Assembly: GCF_030068455.1 (NCBI RefSeq)
Contig: NZ_JAQOSQ010000014.1
Span: 1 to 64,000, forward strand
Length of the DNA: 64,000 bases
Source: Roseofilum casamattae BLCC-M143
GTDB taxonomy: Bacteria > Cyanobacteriota > Cyanobacteriia > Cyanobacteriales > Desertifilaceae
Direction of reading: 5' to 3'
A model generated the notes under the pieces. It saw nothing but the letters and a program-made list of their open reading frames with translations, was not told the DNA's origin and did no database searches. This document shows, one piece after another, positions 28,547 to 37,039 of the stretch (positions are counted from its first letter, which is position 1; every line of letters begins with the position of its first letter). Made by a program: the position numbers and the translations under genes.

Positions 28547-28855
28547 TCAAGTACGGAATGGCTCGCTCGCTTCGGTATAGTCAATCGGCAAAACCGCTTG
28601 CACGTTTTCCGGAGGGTTGGGTACGATGTAGTGCATCATCACTTTACCGCCATGAACCTTTCCCGCTGCTGCAATGCCAGCCTCCATGGCCGGATGGACT
28701 TCGGAGGTGCCTCCACGAATGGCCAGCACGAAGTTTCCGCTTTCCGCGCGATCGTAATAAACTAGAGTGACTCTAGCTGCTTTCACCACGGCATCTGCCG
28801 CAGCTAAGATAGAAGGAAATCCTAGGGTTTGTATCACGCCAACAGCTTCAGGCAC
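28547..28855 (-). CDS. ccmK3: Carboxysome shell protein CcmK3
   Basis: The BMC domain begins PEAVGVIQTLGFPSILAAAD and ends HYIVPNPPENVQAVLPIDY, with the VYYDRAESGNFVLAIRGG segment typical of K3. The pore-loop position around VHPAMEAG differs from the KxGS loop of K1/K2, as expected for CcmK3, which is thought to work only in mixed hexamers with K4. It is first in the ccmK3-ccmK4 pair and far from any ccmLMNO genes in this window. Confidence 0.92.
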   Translation of the reverse strand: MPEAVGVIQTLGFPSILAAADAVVKAARVTLVYYDRAESGNFVLAIRGGTSEVHPAMEAGIAAAGKVHGGKVMMHYIVPNPPENVQAVLPIDYTEASEPFRT

Positions 28856-28909
28856 TCTCGCTTCTCCTCGATCGACAACTCAACAGACAACAACATATCC
28901 CCAATTCAG

Positions 28910-29431
28910 TTAGGCTAACTTCGCTTCCAAAGACTTCAGTAGCTCGGTATTCACCCCTGACTCGCGGGTCAGGGCAATTTTACCGGTACGAGAGATCTCG
29001 CGCAAACCAAATTTTTGCAATACTTGCACGATCGCCACCATTTTACCGGGGTCGCCAACCACTTCCAACGTCAGAGAATCTTCCGCCACATCAACAACTC
29101 GGGCCCGAAAGATATTGGCTAGCTCGATGACTTCCGAACGATTTTGCGCCGGAGCATTTACCTTAAGCAGCATTAACTCCCGCTCGACACAAGGCGAATC
29201 CGTGAGGTCTTGTACTTTCAAGACATTAATTTGCTTGTAGAGTTGTTTGGTAATTTGTTCGATAATCTTGTCATCTCCAGACATCACCATGGTAATGCGA
29301 GAGACTCCCAGTTGCTCTGCCGGACCGACAGCCAGACTTTCAATATTGTAACCTCGGCGTGCAAACAAGCCGGCAATGCGGGTGAGAACTCCCGCCTCAT
29401 CTTCTACCAATACGGAGAGCGTATGTTTCAT
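28910..29431 (-). CDS. ilvN: Acetolactate synthase small (regulatory) subunit
   Basis: IlvN regulates acetolactate synthase and gives valine feedback inhibition. The ACT domain reads [31 protein letters not shown], and a second domain follows ([25 protein letters not shown]). ATG 29431 gives 173 residues; an ORF from 29467 would add 12 unlikely residues. The large subunit is not adjacent. Confidence 0.93.
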   Translation of the reverse strand: MKHTLSVLVEDEAGVLTRIAGLFARRGYNIESLAVGPAEQLGVSRITMVMSGDDKIIEQITKQLYKQINVLKVQDLTDSPCVERELMLLKVNAPAQNRSEVIELANIFRARVVDVAEDSLTLEVVGDPGKMVAIVQVLQKFGLREISRTGKIALTRESGVNTELLKSLEAKLA

Positions 29432-29614
29432 AGTCTGGGTTGCCCGATCGGGGATTTGGCATGACATTCAATCCTCAAGTATAAAGTAAATTGCTCGGCT
29501 AGGGAACCGGTTGCCGCCAGGGTGTTTTTCCCGAATCCAGCCAAATCGCTCTTTCTGAGGTGGTTGTGGTACGTTAGAAACAGTGCGAATCAAGAAAACC
29601 GAAAGACTCTTAGA

Positions 29615-29636
29615 GTTGCGATCGCGCGATCGCAAC
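29615..29636. repeat. 22-bp perfect palindrome made of two overlapping HIP1 sites
   Basis: GTTGCGATCGCGCGATCGCAAC is its own reverse complement and carries two GCGATCGC-type cores. It lies in the 385-bp gap (29432-29816) between divergent ilvN and infC. The rest of that gap shows no convincing gene; it presumably holds both promoters and the infC leader. Confidence 0.5.
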
Positions 29637-29816
29637 CGGCCCCAGCTCAAGAGGAAGTTAAAAAGATAAGTTAAAATGTCGAGCCGCACCAGAGCTGCTC
29701 GGTTACAATGTTCAATAGCAAATGTCCGACAACGGTGGCAGCGGCGATCGCCATTGCCACTGACTCCAGACCTACTATAACTCAAACTATCCCTATCTCA
29801 AGTAAAACAAACGCCT

Positions 29817-30344
29817 GTGGTTGACAAGAGAAAACGCGATCTTCCCCAAATTAACGAACGGATTCAATTCCCCAAAGTCCGAGTCATCGGTGCCGATGGC
29901 GAGCAATTGGGCATTATGTCCCCCAGAGAGGCTTTGGAAATTTCACAAGAGCGGAACGAAGACTTAGTCCTAGTAAGCGACAAAGCTGACCCTCCGGTCT
30001 GTCGGATTCAAGATTACGGTAAATTCAAATTCGAGCAAGAGAAAAAAGCGCGCGAAGCCCGGAAGAAGCAGCATACTGCTGATGTCAAAGAAGTGAAAAT
30101 GCGCTATAAAATCGAGGATCACGACTACAACGTGCGTCTGAGAAATGCGAAAAAATTTCTCAAACAAGGTGATAAAGTAAAAGCAACCATCACCTTTCGC
30201 GGGCGGGAAATCCAACATACCAACATGGCAGAAGCTTTACTCAAACGCCTAGCTGCGGATTTGCGGGAAGATGCTGAAGTACAGCAAGCCCCGAAACGAG
30301 AAGGACGAAACATGATGATGCTGCTTTCTCCGAAGAAGGAATAG
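29817..30344 (+). CDS. infC: Translation initiation factor IF-3
   Basis: IF-3 keeps 30S subunits dissociated and proofreads start codons. The N-domain shows [20 protein letters not shown] and [18 protein letters not shown]; the C-domain has [19 protein letters not shown] and [14 protein letters not shown]. The start is GTG 29817, in keeping with the non-ATG starts usual for this self-regulated gene. 175 residues is normal. rpmI and rplT, its usual neighbours elsewhere, do not follow. Confidence 0.96.
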   Translation: MVDKRKRDLPQINERIQFPKVRVIGADGEQLGIMSPREALEISQERNEDLVLVSDKADPPVCRIQDYGKFKFEQEKKAREARKKQHTADVKEVKMRYKIEDHDYNVRLRNAKKFLKQGDKVKATITFRGREIQHTNMAEALLKRLAADLREDAEVQQAPKREGRNMMMLLSPKKE

Positions 30345-30394
30345 TGAATCGCGCTCGGGATGCTACTTTCATCCCAGCGACGAGAGCTTTTCCG

Positions 30395-30427
30395 ACGAGA
30401 GAGGAGTAACGGTTGCTTCTCTCTCGT
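30395..30427 (+). terminator. Hairpin after infC, probable terminator
   Basis: ACGAGAGAGGAG (30395-30406) pairs with CTTCTCTCTCGT (30416-30427), 11 of 12 positions, with a 9-base loop. It is followed by TTAAC rather than a long T run. It is 50 bp after the infC stop and 35 bp before the next ATG. Confidence 0.5.
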
Positions 30428-30462
30428 TTAACATAACCGGGCAATAGTCAACTGACCGCAAT

Positions 30463-33399
30463 ATGGAACTTAACTATCAGGGGCGTAGCGCAAATAAGTG
30501 GGGGCAGCGGCTGTTTCAATGGTTCAATTTGCGACCCGATGAAAGCGAGCGGACTATGCTCATGCTGGCCTTTTATACCGCCAGTTGCGTGGGTCTGAGT
30601 TGGACTGAAGCCAGTACAGCGGACTTATTCTTACAGCGATTTGGTGCCGAATCGTTACCCTGGATTTATATTGCCAGCGCCCTGATGGGGTCGATCCTCG
30701 GACTCTTCTACGACTGGTTGCAAACAGCGATCGCCTTGCGCCGGACGATTGTGACGATCGCCATTCTCATGGCCATTCCCCTCTTTCTACTCCGGTTGGG
30801 ACTGGGCATATTGGCGATCGCTCCTTTCCTCATCTTTGCCTTACGCTTGTGGTGCGAAGCGATTTACATTCTCAACGAACTGAACACCTCCATTTGCGCC
30901 AACCAACTGTTCAACATTCGCGAAATTAAACGCACCTATCCCCTCATCTCCAGCGGTATTCTCGTTGCCGACGTGATCAGCGGCTTTTCTCTGCCCGTCC
31001 TCCTCGCCTTTACCCGCGTCGAAAATGTCTTAGTTTACGCCAGCATTCTCATGGCTGTTGGCGGCGCGATCGCCTTTTATCTAACGCAAAACTATCAGCA
31101 ATTTTTCCCCGACATTCCGCACCGCAGCGCCGACGAAGAGGCTCCGGACTTCACCCAGCGGCGGCTCGGGCGTCCCGTATGGCGCTATGTCATTCCCCTA
31201 ATTTGCTTCTTCTTCGTCGCCCAAGGTTCCTTGCAGTTCGTTGAGTTTCAGTTTCTCGACCAACTCGAACAAAACTTAAACTCCGGAGAAGTAGCCAGTT
31301 TCCTCGGACTCTTCAACGGCATCTTGGGCGTCTTCGAGCTGGGACTGCAATGGTTTGTCTCCTCCCGGTTAATCGAAAAACTCGGAGTCTTTGTCGCCGC
31401 TTCTCTGCTTCCCGGACTGATGGGGATTATCAGCCTCGTCTCCTTAGGGCGGTTCGCGGAACTCTTCTGGTGCTTGATTACGCTGAAATTTTTTGACGAT
31501 CTGTTGCGCTACACCATCGTCTTGGGATTGGGGCCCGCCCTCTTTCAACCTCTACCGGAGAGCATCCGCAACGGCATCCAAGCCTGGAGGGCGATCGCCG
31601 AACCCATTTCTACCGGAGCTGCCGGACTCTTGCTCCTGAGCACGATCTGGGTGTGCGATCGCTACGGCTGGCAACCCCTACAGTCGGAAATCTTTCTCTC
31701 GCAAACCATTGTTATTTCCCTCATCTGGCTCTTTGCTATCTTTTTCTTGCGCTCCGGATACGTGCAACTGTTGGTCTCGAGTGCCAAAAGCGGCCGCTTG
31801 GGAGTATCTGATGTAGATTTGCGATCGCTCCAGCGCAACGTCGCCGAAACCCTGCAACAACCGGGTGCCGAAGAAGATAAGCGCTCCTGCATCGAACTGC
31901 TCAACCGCTTCGATCCGAAAAATGTCAACAATGTTCTCGTTCCCCTCCTGCCCTCTCTTTCCCCTACTCTGCAACGGCAAAGTCTGGAAGTCTTATTAGA
32001 ACATCCGCAACCCAAAGACTTAGATAACATTCGCGCCCTCACCGAAAACCCCCTACTTCCCGATGTCCTCGCCCTCGCCTTGCGCTACATCTGGCTCACC
32101 GAACCGGAACCCGACCTCCGCCAACTGCGCGGTTACTTGCAACCGGCCGTCGATCCGGTGGTGCGCTCCACGGCAGCCGCTTTAATGCTCCGTCGCGGCA
32201 ATACCAAAGCCAAAGCCGAAGCCACCAACACCTTGCGCCGCATGGTCACCAGCGAGCAAGAGCGCGAGCGTGTCATGGGATGTCGCGCCTTAGGAGAAGC
32301 CGTCTACATGCAAGCCTTGCGGTTATACGTGCCGGACTTGCTGCAAGATGACTCCTTGCGAGTGCGCTGCGCCCTCCTGGAGGCGATCGCCGCCACGCGC
32401 TTGGAAGAATACTATCCCTCCCTGCTGCGCGGACTCTACTATCAATCAACTCGCGAAGCTGCCATGCGCGGATTAGTAAGGTTAGAAAATGAAGCCCTTC
32501 CCTTACTCCTGGAGCTTTCTCGCGATATCTATAAGCCCGATCTGGTCCGCATGTATGCGTGGATGGCTATCGGCGAGATTCACACCCCCGAAGCCTCCCG
32601 CGTCTTAATCCAAAATCTGATGGTCTCTTGGGGAGCCACGCGCCGCAATATCCTGAAAATTTTGCTGAAACTGCCGGAAGATACGGGCATCGAGCAAGTC
32701 CAGGCCGTGTTCGGCCGTTCCGGAATTGAGCTACTCATCGATCGCGAACTCATGTTTATCGGGCAACTCTATGCCGCCCGTCTGGACTTGTCCGTAGAAC
32801 GGCTCGCGGGACCCGAAGGAGAGCTGCTTAGGCGATCGCTGGAATATCTGGAAACCGACGCGATCGAGCGCTGTTTCCTCGTCATGCGCTTTCTCTATCC
32901 CATCGCCAGCGTCCAAGCGGCTGCGTTTAACTTGCAATCTGCCTCGTCCAGCAGTCAGGCCAAGGGATTGGAGATTTTGGATAATATTGTCGATATTCCG
33001 AATAAGAAAGCGCTCTTAGCCGTTCTCGACGACTATACGATCGCCGAAAAACTCTCCTATCTGAGCGACCTGGTCTTTTACGAAACCCTGAGTCCCAGCG
33101 ATCGCCTGCGTCACTTACTAGACTTGCGCTATTTCCTCTCCGACTGGCCCCTAGCCTGTTGCTTCCACGTGGCCCAAGCCTTCCGTTGGAGCACGACTCC
33201 CGAACATATTCTCGCCGGTTTGCGCCATCCGCGCGGGTTTGTCCGCGAAGCCGTCTTGAACTATCTCAAGGTCGCCAGTCCTTCCACGTTAAACGAGCTA
33301 TTACCCATGCTCAAAGACGATCCCGACCGCTTAGTTGCCGCTCAAGTCGAGGCGATCGCCGGAGAGTTTGGCTTGTCTCACGTCATGCATCGAGGCTAG
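30463..33399 (+). CDS. Carrier-like membrane domain fused to HEAT repeats
   Basis: This 978-residue protein has roughly 12 TM helices in its first 440 residues (RTMLMLAFYTASCVGLSW, LILAFALRLW-like segments, VIPLICFFFVAQGSLQF, FLGLFNGILGVFELGL) resembling the MFS/nucleotide-translocase (NTT) superfamily. A soluble helical-repeat half follows from about 450 to the end, with HEAT-like units such as VRSTAAALMLRRGNT, RVMGCRALGEAVYM, LRVRCALLEAIAATRLEEYY and GFVREAVLNYLKVA. The HEAT half is presumably cytosolic and may gate or scaffold the carrier. Substrate is unknown. It is transcribed with or just after infC. Confidence 0.8.
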   Translation: MELNYQGRSANKWGQRLFQWFNLRPDESERTMLMLAFYTASCVGLSWTEASTADLFLQRFGAESLPWIYIASALMGSILGLFYDWLQTAIALRRTIVTIAILMAIPLFLLRLGLGILAIAPFLIFALRLWCEAIYILNELNTSICANQLFNIREIKRTYPLISSGILVADVISGFSLPVLLAFTRVENVLVYASILMAVGGAIAFYLTQNYQQFFPDIPHRSADEEAPDFTQRRLGRPVWRYVIPLICFFFVAQGSLQFVEFQFLDQLEQNLNSGEVASFLGLFNGILGVFELGLQWFVSSRLIEKLGVFVAASLLPGLMGIISLVSLGRFAELFWCLITLKFFDDLLRYTIVLGLGPALFQPLPESIRNGIQAWRAIAEPISTGAAGLLLLSTIWVCDRYGWQPLQSEIFLSQTIVISLIWLFAIFFLRSGYVQLLVSSAKSGRLGVSDVDLRSLQRNVAETLQQPGAEEDKRSCIELLNRFDPKNVNNVLVPLLPSLSPTLQRQSLEVLLEHPQPKDLDNIRALTENPLLPDVLALALRYIWLTEPEPDLRQLRGYLQPAVDPVVRSTAAALMLRRGNTKAKAEATNTLRRMVTSEQERERVMGCRALGEAVYMQALRLYVPDLLQDDSLRVRCALLEAIAATRLEEYYPSLLRGLYYQSTREAAMRGLVRLENEALPLLLELSRDIYKPDLVRMYAWMAIGEIHTPEASRVLIQNLMVSWGATRRNILKILLKLPEDTGIEQVQAVFGRSGIELLIDRELMFIGQLYAARLDLSVERLAGPEGELLRRSLEYLETDAIERCFLVMRFLYPIASVQAAAFNLQSASSSSQAKGLEILDNIVDIPNKKALLAVLDDYTIAEKLSYLSDLVFYETLSPSDRLRHLLDLRYFLSDWPLACCFHVAQAFRWSTTPEHILAGLRHPRGFVREAVLNYLKVASPSTLNELLPMLKDDPDRLVAAQVEAIAGEFGLSHVMHRG

Positions 33400-33682
33400 G
33401 CGATCGGGCTTGTTGGATAATTCTCTTTCCCGACACCCCAAACGACGAAATTCCCAAACCATTACGTTACAGGGATTTCAACTTTTAAACCCGAATCTAC
33501 AACGAGTAGATTCTGTTATTAGATTGAATCGAGGTCTTGCAAGTTTGCCAACTGGTTAAGACCTGGAAGGATTACTCGGACTGATGGGTGTCGATAACAA
33601 TCTCATTCATTTTCGCTAGGTTTAGTTTACCCCTATTGAGCCACAATTATTTGCTCTCCAGCATACTTTACCAAAAATGACA

Positions 33683-33720
33683 CATTTTCTGTGACACTTT
33701 CTTTTGTGTCACAGAAAATG
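33683..33720. repeat. Perfect 15-bp inverted repeat
   Basis: CATTTTCTGTGACAC at 33683-33697 and its exact reverse complement at 33706-33720 flank the 8-base loop TTTCTTTT. It lies in the 395-bp gap after the HEAT-carrier gene and 75 bp before a small orphan gene. It could be a terminator, a dyad operator or a small mobile-element stem. The remainder of the gap has no visible gene. Confidence 0.6.
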
Positions 33721-33794
33721 CCACAAGATAGATTACAAAAATTACCATGAAGTCATAACAGATATTTAATTTTGCGAGTAATGAGGTATTTGTC

Positions 33795-34034
33795 ATGTCA
33801 GGACTAGACAAACTGGATAGTAATGTTATTGCTGCAATCGACAATTTATCAGAAGCCCTAAAAGTTGCAAATCAACAATCTGATAAGCCTAATAATATAG
33901 TGGTTATCTCCATTAAGAAAAAGCCCGCTCCCAGCTTTGGTCTTGTTGACAATAACCAGATAAACTATTGTCCGGATGGAGAGGAACCGTATGAGGTAAG
34001 CCCAGGTGTTATTATATGCAGGCCAAAAGAATAG
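33795..34034 (+). CDS. Small orphan protein, unknown function
   Basis: The 79-residue frame has a good ribosome site (GAGG 8 bases before the ATG). The product begins with an amphipathic helical stretch (LDSNVIAAIDNLSEALKVAN) and ends with a Cys-containing segment (INYCPDGEEPYEV, VIICRPKE). Base composition is AT-richer than the flanking housekeeping genes. I do not recognise the family. It precedes another AT-rich orphan by 160 bp; both could be imported. Confidence 0.5.
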   Translation: MSGLDKLDSNVIAAIDNLSEALKVANQQSDKPNNIVVISIKKKPAPSFGLVDNNQINYCPDGEEPYEVSPGVIICRPKE

Positions 34035-34112
34035 CAAGCGATTACATTTCAATGTTACTATAGTCGATGGCAATACCAAGAAATACCAGGATTTATCTAC
34101 AAGTCCGTATCT

Positions 34113-34140
34113 GTAGGGGCGAATGGCTGTTCGTCCCTAC
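34113..34140. repeat. Dispersed cyanobacterial repeat GTAGGGGCGAAtggctgTTCGTCCCTAC
   Basis: The 28-bp unit has imperfect inverted halves (GTAGGGGCGAA/TTCGTCCCTAC). Closely related GTAGGGGCGAA...TTCGCCCCTAC palindromes are dispersed in many filamentous cyanobacteria. It sits between the two AT-rich orphan genes. Confidence 0.65.
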
Positions 34141-34194
34141 AAAAATGTCTCACTGCTAATCGAATTGACTATCTAAAAAATTAGGATTTAATTG

Positions 34195-34770
34195 ATGGAA
34201 CAAGCTGAAAACACTCAAGAAACTGAACAATCTAAAAGCAAGAATACTTTGTCTCGCAGGTTTTTAGAAAATATATTAATAGATAAGTACGATATAACTA
34301 TTGACTTCATCGGCAAGTCTCTGTGGCCAACCTTAGCCCTAGTTATATCTATTCTTTTTTATTCAGATATCAGTTATCTAGTTAGCCAGCTCTCAAGAAG
34401 TCTGTCAAGAACAAGCAAAATAACTGTGGCTGAAGTTGAATTTGAAATCTATGCAGAAAGTCTTCTAGGCTCAGATTTAGAAGTCCATGATTTGATTTCC
34501 GAAATTAGCCATCAAGATCTATCATTAATCTTGGATCTTGGGAGCAAAAAATTACAGATTGAAATAGAAAAATATACTCCAGAATATAGAGAAAGATTTA
34601 AGAGTCTTATAGATCGCAGACTTGTTTCTATTGACCCCAATGCAGTTTCGGTTGTAAATTCCGATCCTGTTGTACAAATTGAGCTAACGGACACTGGCAA
34701 AAGAGTTCATAGAGAATTGCAAAATATTATAATTAATTTTGTCAAAGGATTGCCGATCAAACCTAATTAA
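34195..34770 (+). CDS. Membrane protein of unknown function
   Basis: About 191 residues from ATG 34195 (AGGA 8 bases upstream). One strong TM helix lies near residues 45-64 (LWPTLALVISILFYSDISYL). The rest is soluble and helical, with KITVAEVEFEIYAESLL after the membrane segment. A C-terminal part (VVQIELTDTGKRVHRELQNII) resembles winged-helix-like tails in some membrane effectors, but this is weak. The gene is AT-rich and I do not recognise a family. Confidence 0.6.
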   Translation: MEQAENTQETEQSKSKNTLSRRFLENILIDKYDITIDFIGKSLWPTLALVISILFYSDISYLVSQLSRSLSRTSKITVAEVEFEIYAESLLGSDLEVHDLISEISHQDLSLILDLGSKKLQIEIEKYTPEYRERFKSLIDRRLVSIDPNAVSVVNSDPVVQIELTDTGKRVHRELQNIIINFVKGLPIKPN

Positions 34771-34822
34771 TGGAGCCAGCAATAACGATCGTTTTAAGTC
34801 ACGATTGTAATTAAAGATTGAA

Positions 34823-35041
34823 TTAATTACTCTTCCACCATTCCCAAGGTGTAACGGGATTGGCAGTATTCCAGATACCAACAGATTGACCTTTAGCGAT
34901 CGCCTCTCCATCCGCGATCGCCATCTGATTCGGACAATTCCCAGAGTATCGCTCGTAATGCCACGCCATCCCATCCATGGTCATCTGGCTGTTGAGATGG
35001 ATCTCTTCCTCGGTTCCCTCAATTGGTTTGTCTCGCGTCAT
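34823..35041 (-). pseudogene. C-terminal remnant of a thermonuclease (SNase-like) gene
   Basis: The 72-residue frame contains DGMAWHYERYSGNCPNQMAI and NPVTPWEWWKSN, the end of staphylococcal-nuclease-like proteins (usual pattern GLAWHYxxYS...PWEWR). The N-terminal nuclease core with the catalytic Arg/Glu residues is missing: the frame begins 24 bp from the neighbouring symporter stop and there is no room for it. It is therefore a truncated relic. Confidence 0.6.
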
Positions 35042-35064
35042 GGATCGGGGATAGGCGATCGGGG

Positions 35065-36471
35065 CTAATCATTTTCTTTATTACTCTCTAATTTTAACAA
35101 AATTTCTTGATGAACGTCGCGGGTAATCGGATATAAATAAGCGAGGAAACCTCCGACGAGAACGCAGATTGTCGGTAAAAGGGTAATGCAAAAGCGAATG
35201 GCGGCGATCGCAGAATCAGGTTGGATGGGAATGAGTTCCCCAGGGATGGTGGGTTGATAGCCAGACCATTCTAAAATCTGTCCGGTGAGGGCCAGTCCTA
35301 ACGCTAAACCAATCTTTTGCAGCAATAGCATAAAGGAATAAAAGACACCCTCGCGGCGCTGACCGGTATTTAGCTCGTCGAGATCCACCACATCGGGAAG
35401 CATCGACCAAGGCACTAAGTAGGCGACGGATACGCCAAATCCAGCAATAATGGCGAAGAGAAACATTAAGCCAATCTGTCCCGGTTGCAAAATAAACAGA
35501 CCGAGTTCGGCAATTAACCAGAATCCGGTTCCCATGTAGTACACGGACTTTTTCCCGACGCGATGGCTGACATAAGTCCAGAAAGAGAGAGTAACAATGG
35601 CAGTTCCTTGAACGGCTAAGGCGGCGAAATAGAACATAATGTCGGAGAGTCCCATTAAGCTGACGACGTAATATTTCAGGACGGTCGCCGTGATTTGTAC
35701 CGCTAACCACGACCCCAAATAAATCCCCATAACGAAGAGGAAGGGTCGGTTGGTGAAGGCAATGCGAATTTGGTCGATAATGGGAATCGATGACGGAGGA
35801 TCTAAGCGGCGTTGTCGTTCGATGCGGTCTACCGGTTTGCGCGTTCCCCAGACGCAGAGATAAATGGGAATGACGGAGAGGAAGGTTCCGAGTAAGGCGA
35901 GTACTAGATATTGTTGTTGCGGGTCGCTAATGAGGAAGGAGAGAACTAACCCGAGAATGAGGGAAAAAATGCTGCCGCCGATGGAGAAGGTGAAGCGATA
36001 GCTACTCAGGGTGGTGCGTTCGTTGTAGTCGGGGGTTAACTCTGCGGTGAGGGCGGTATAGGGTAAGTTAACCATGGTATAGCCGATATTAAAGGCGATC
36101 GCCACCAGCACGTAAAACCAAAATTTTCCCCATTCGCTAAAGGGAGGCACCACCCAGGAGAGAAAGAAGAACAGGCCGAAGGGAATGGCACCAAAGATCA
36201 TCCAGGGATGGCGCCGTCCCCAACGAGATTCCGTGCGATCGCTCAATACTCCCACAACCGGGTCATTGATCGCATCCCATACTTTACCAATCATCAGCAC
36301 CTGACCCGCCAAACCGGGACTCATCCCCGCCACATCAGTTAAAAAGGGTAAAAATAAGAACACTTGCAGGTTCGCAGTCATGGCCGGCCCTAAATCTCCG
36401 ACGCCATAGGCCAGCTTGTTCAGAAGGGTGAGGGAAGGTTGGTTTAGATGCGGTTGAGGGCGAGAGGTCAT
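35065..36471 (-). CDS. GPH-family (MFS) sugar/cation symporter
   Basis: This 468-residue transporter has 12 TM helices and the glycoside-pentoside-hexuronide family pattern: LAYGVGDLGPAMTANLQVF at the start, KVWDAINDPVVGVLSDRT after TM2 and RWGRRHPWMIFG. It would import sugars or related solutes with Na+ or H+. There are no metabolic genes next to it to suggest a substrate. It diverges from the phosphoribosyltransferase gene. Confidence 0.87.
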   Translation of the reverse strand: MTSRPQPHLNQPSLTLLNKLAYGVGDLGPAMTANLQVFLFLPFLTDVAGMSPGLAGQVLMIGKVWDAINDPVVGVLSDRTESRWGRRHPWMIFGAIPFGLFFFLSWVVPPFSEWGKFWFYVLVAIAFNIGYTMVNLPYTALTAELTPDYNERTTLSSYRFTFSIGGSIFSLILGLVLSFLISDPQQQYLVLALLGTFLSVIPIYLCVWGTRKPVDRIERQRRLDPPSSIPIIDQIRIAFTNRPFLFVMGIYLGSWLAVQITATVLKYYVVSLMGLSDIMFYFAALAVQGTAIVTLSFWTYVSHRVGKKSVYYMGTGFWLIAELGLFILQPGQIGLMFLFAIIAGFGVSVAYLVPWSMLPDVVDLDELNTGQRREGVFYSFMLLLQKIGLALGLALTGQILEWSGYQPTIPGELIPIQPDSAIAAIRFCITLLPTICVLVGGFLAYLYPITRDVHQEILLKLESNKEND

Positions 36472-36529
36472 CAGTGATATATCCTTAAGTAGGGGATGAG
36501 ATAGTTTCGATTACGCTGGGTTTCTATTC

Positions 36530-37039
36530 ATGTCAGAGTTATTTGTATCTTGGTCAGAGTACCATTATAAGATCGAGCAACTGGCTGTCCAAATCTATCA
36601 ATCCGGTTGGCAGTTTAACCAAATTGTTTGTATTGCAAAGGGGGGGTTGCGAGTTGGCGATATCTTGTGTCGATTATACGAAAAACCTTTAGCGATTTTA
36701 TCTGTAGCATCGTACGCCGGCCCTGAGTTTCGCACGCAGGGCACGATTGAGTTTTCCGAGCATTTATCAATGACCAATGATACGGTGAATGTGCCAATTT
36801 TGTTGGTGGACGATCTGGTTGATTCTGGAATTTCTTTGCAAGAAAGTATCGATTGGCTGCGCTCTTATACCGGCAATCCTTCAGTAGAAATTCGGACGGC
36901 AACGCTCTGGTACAAGGCTTGTTCTGCGATCGCGCCGGATTATTATGTGGATTATTTACCCGATAATCCTTGGATTCATCAACCGTTTGAACTGTATGAA
37001 CAAACCTCTCTGGCGGAACTGGCGCAAAAGCTTCACTAG
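36530..37039 (+). CDS. Phosphoribosyltransferase (hypoxanthine/xanthine-guanine type)
   Basis: The 169-residue protein has the PRPP-binding motif ILLVDDLVDSGISLQES (about residues 89-105) and the N-terminal IVCIAKGGLRVGDIL loop. WYKACSAIAPDYYVDYLPDNPWIHQPFE matches the C-terminal hood of xanthine-guanine PRTases. It probably salvages purines. Its last 44 bp overlap the start of the phospholipase D lipoprotein gene, suggesting coupling or annotation of the downstream start too early. Confidence 0.87.
   Translation: MSELFVSWSEYHYKIEQLAVQIYQSGWQFNQIVCIAKGGLRVGDILCRLYEKPLAILSVASYAGPEFRTQGTIEFSEHLSMTNDTVNVPILLVDDLVDSGISLQESIDWLRSYTGNPSVEIRTATLWYKACSAIAPDYYVDYLPDNPWIHQPFELYEQTSLAELAQKLH

Noticed and set aside
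29468-29785. 105-residue frame between ilvN and infC on the minus strand
   Set aside because: Low-complexity composition, no ribosome site, and it crosses the palindromic HIP1 site; more likely leader or promoter sequence.
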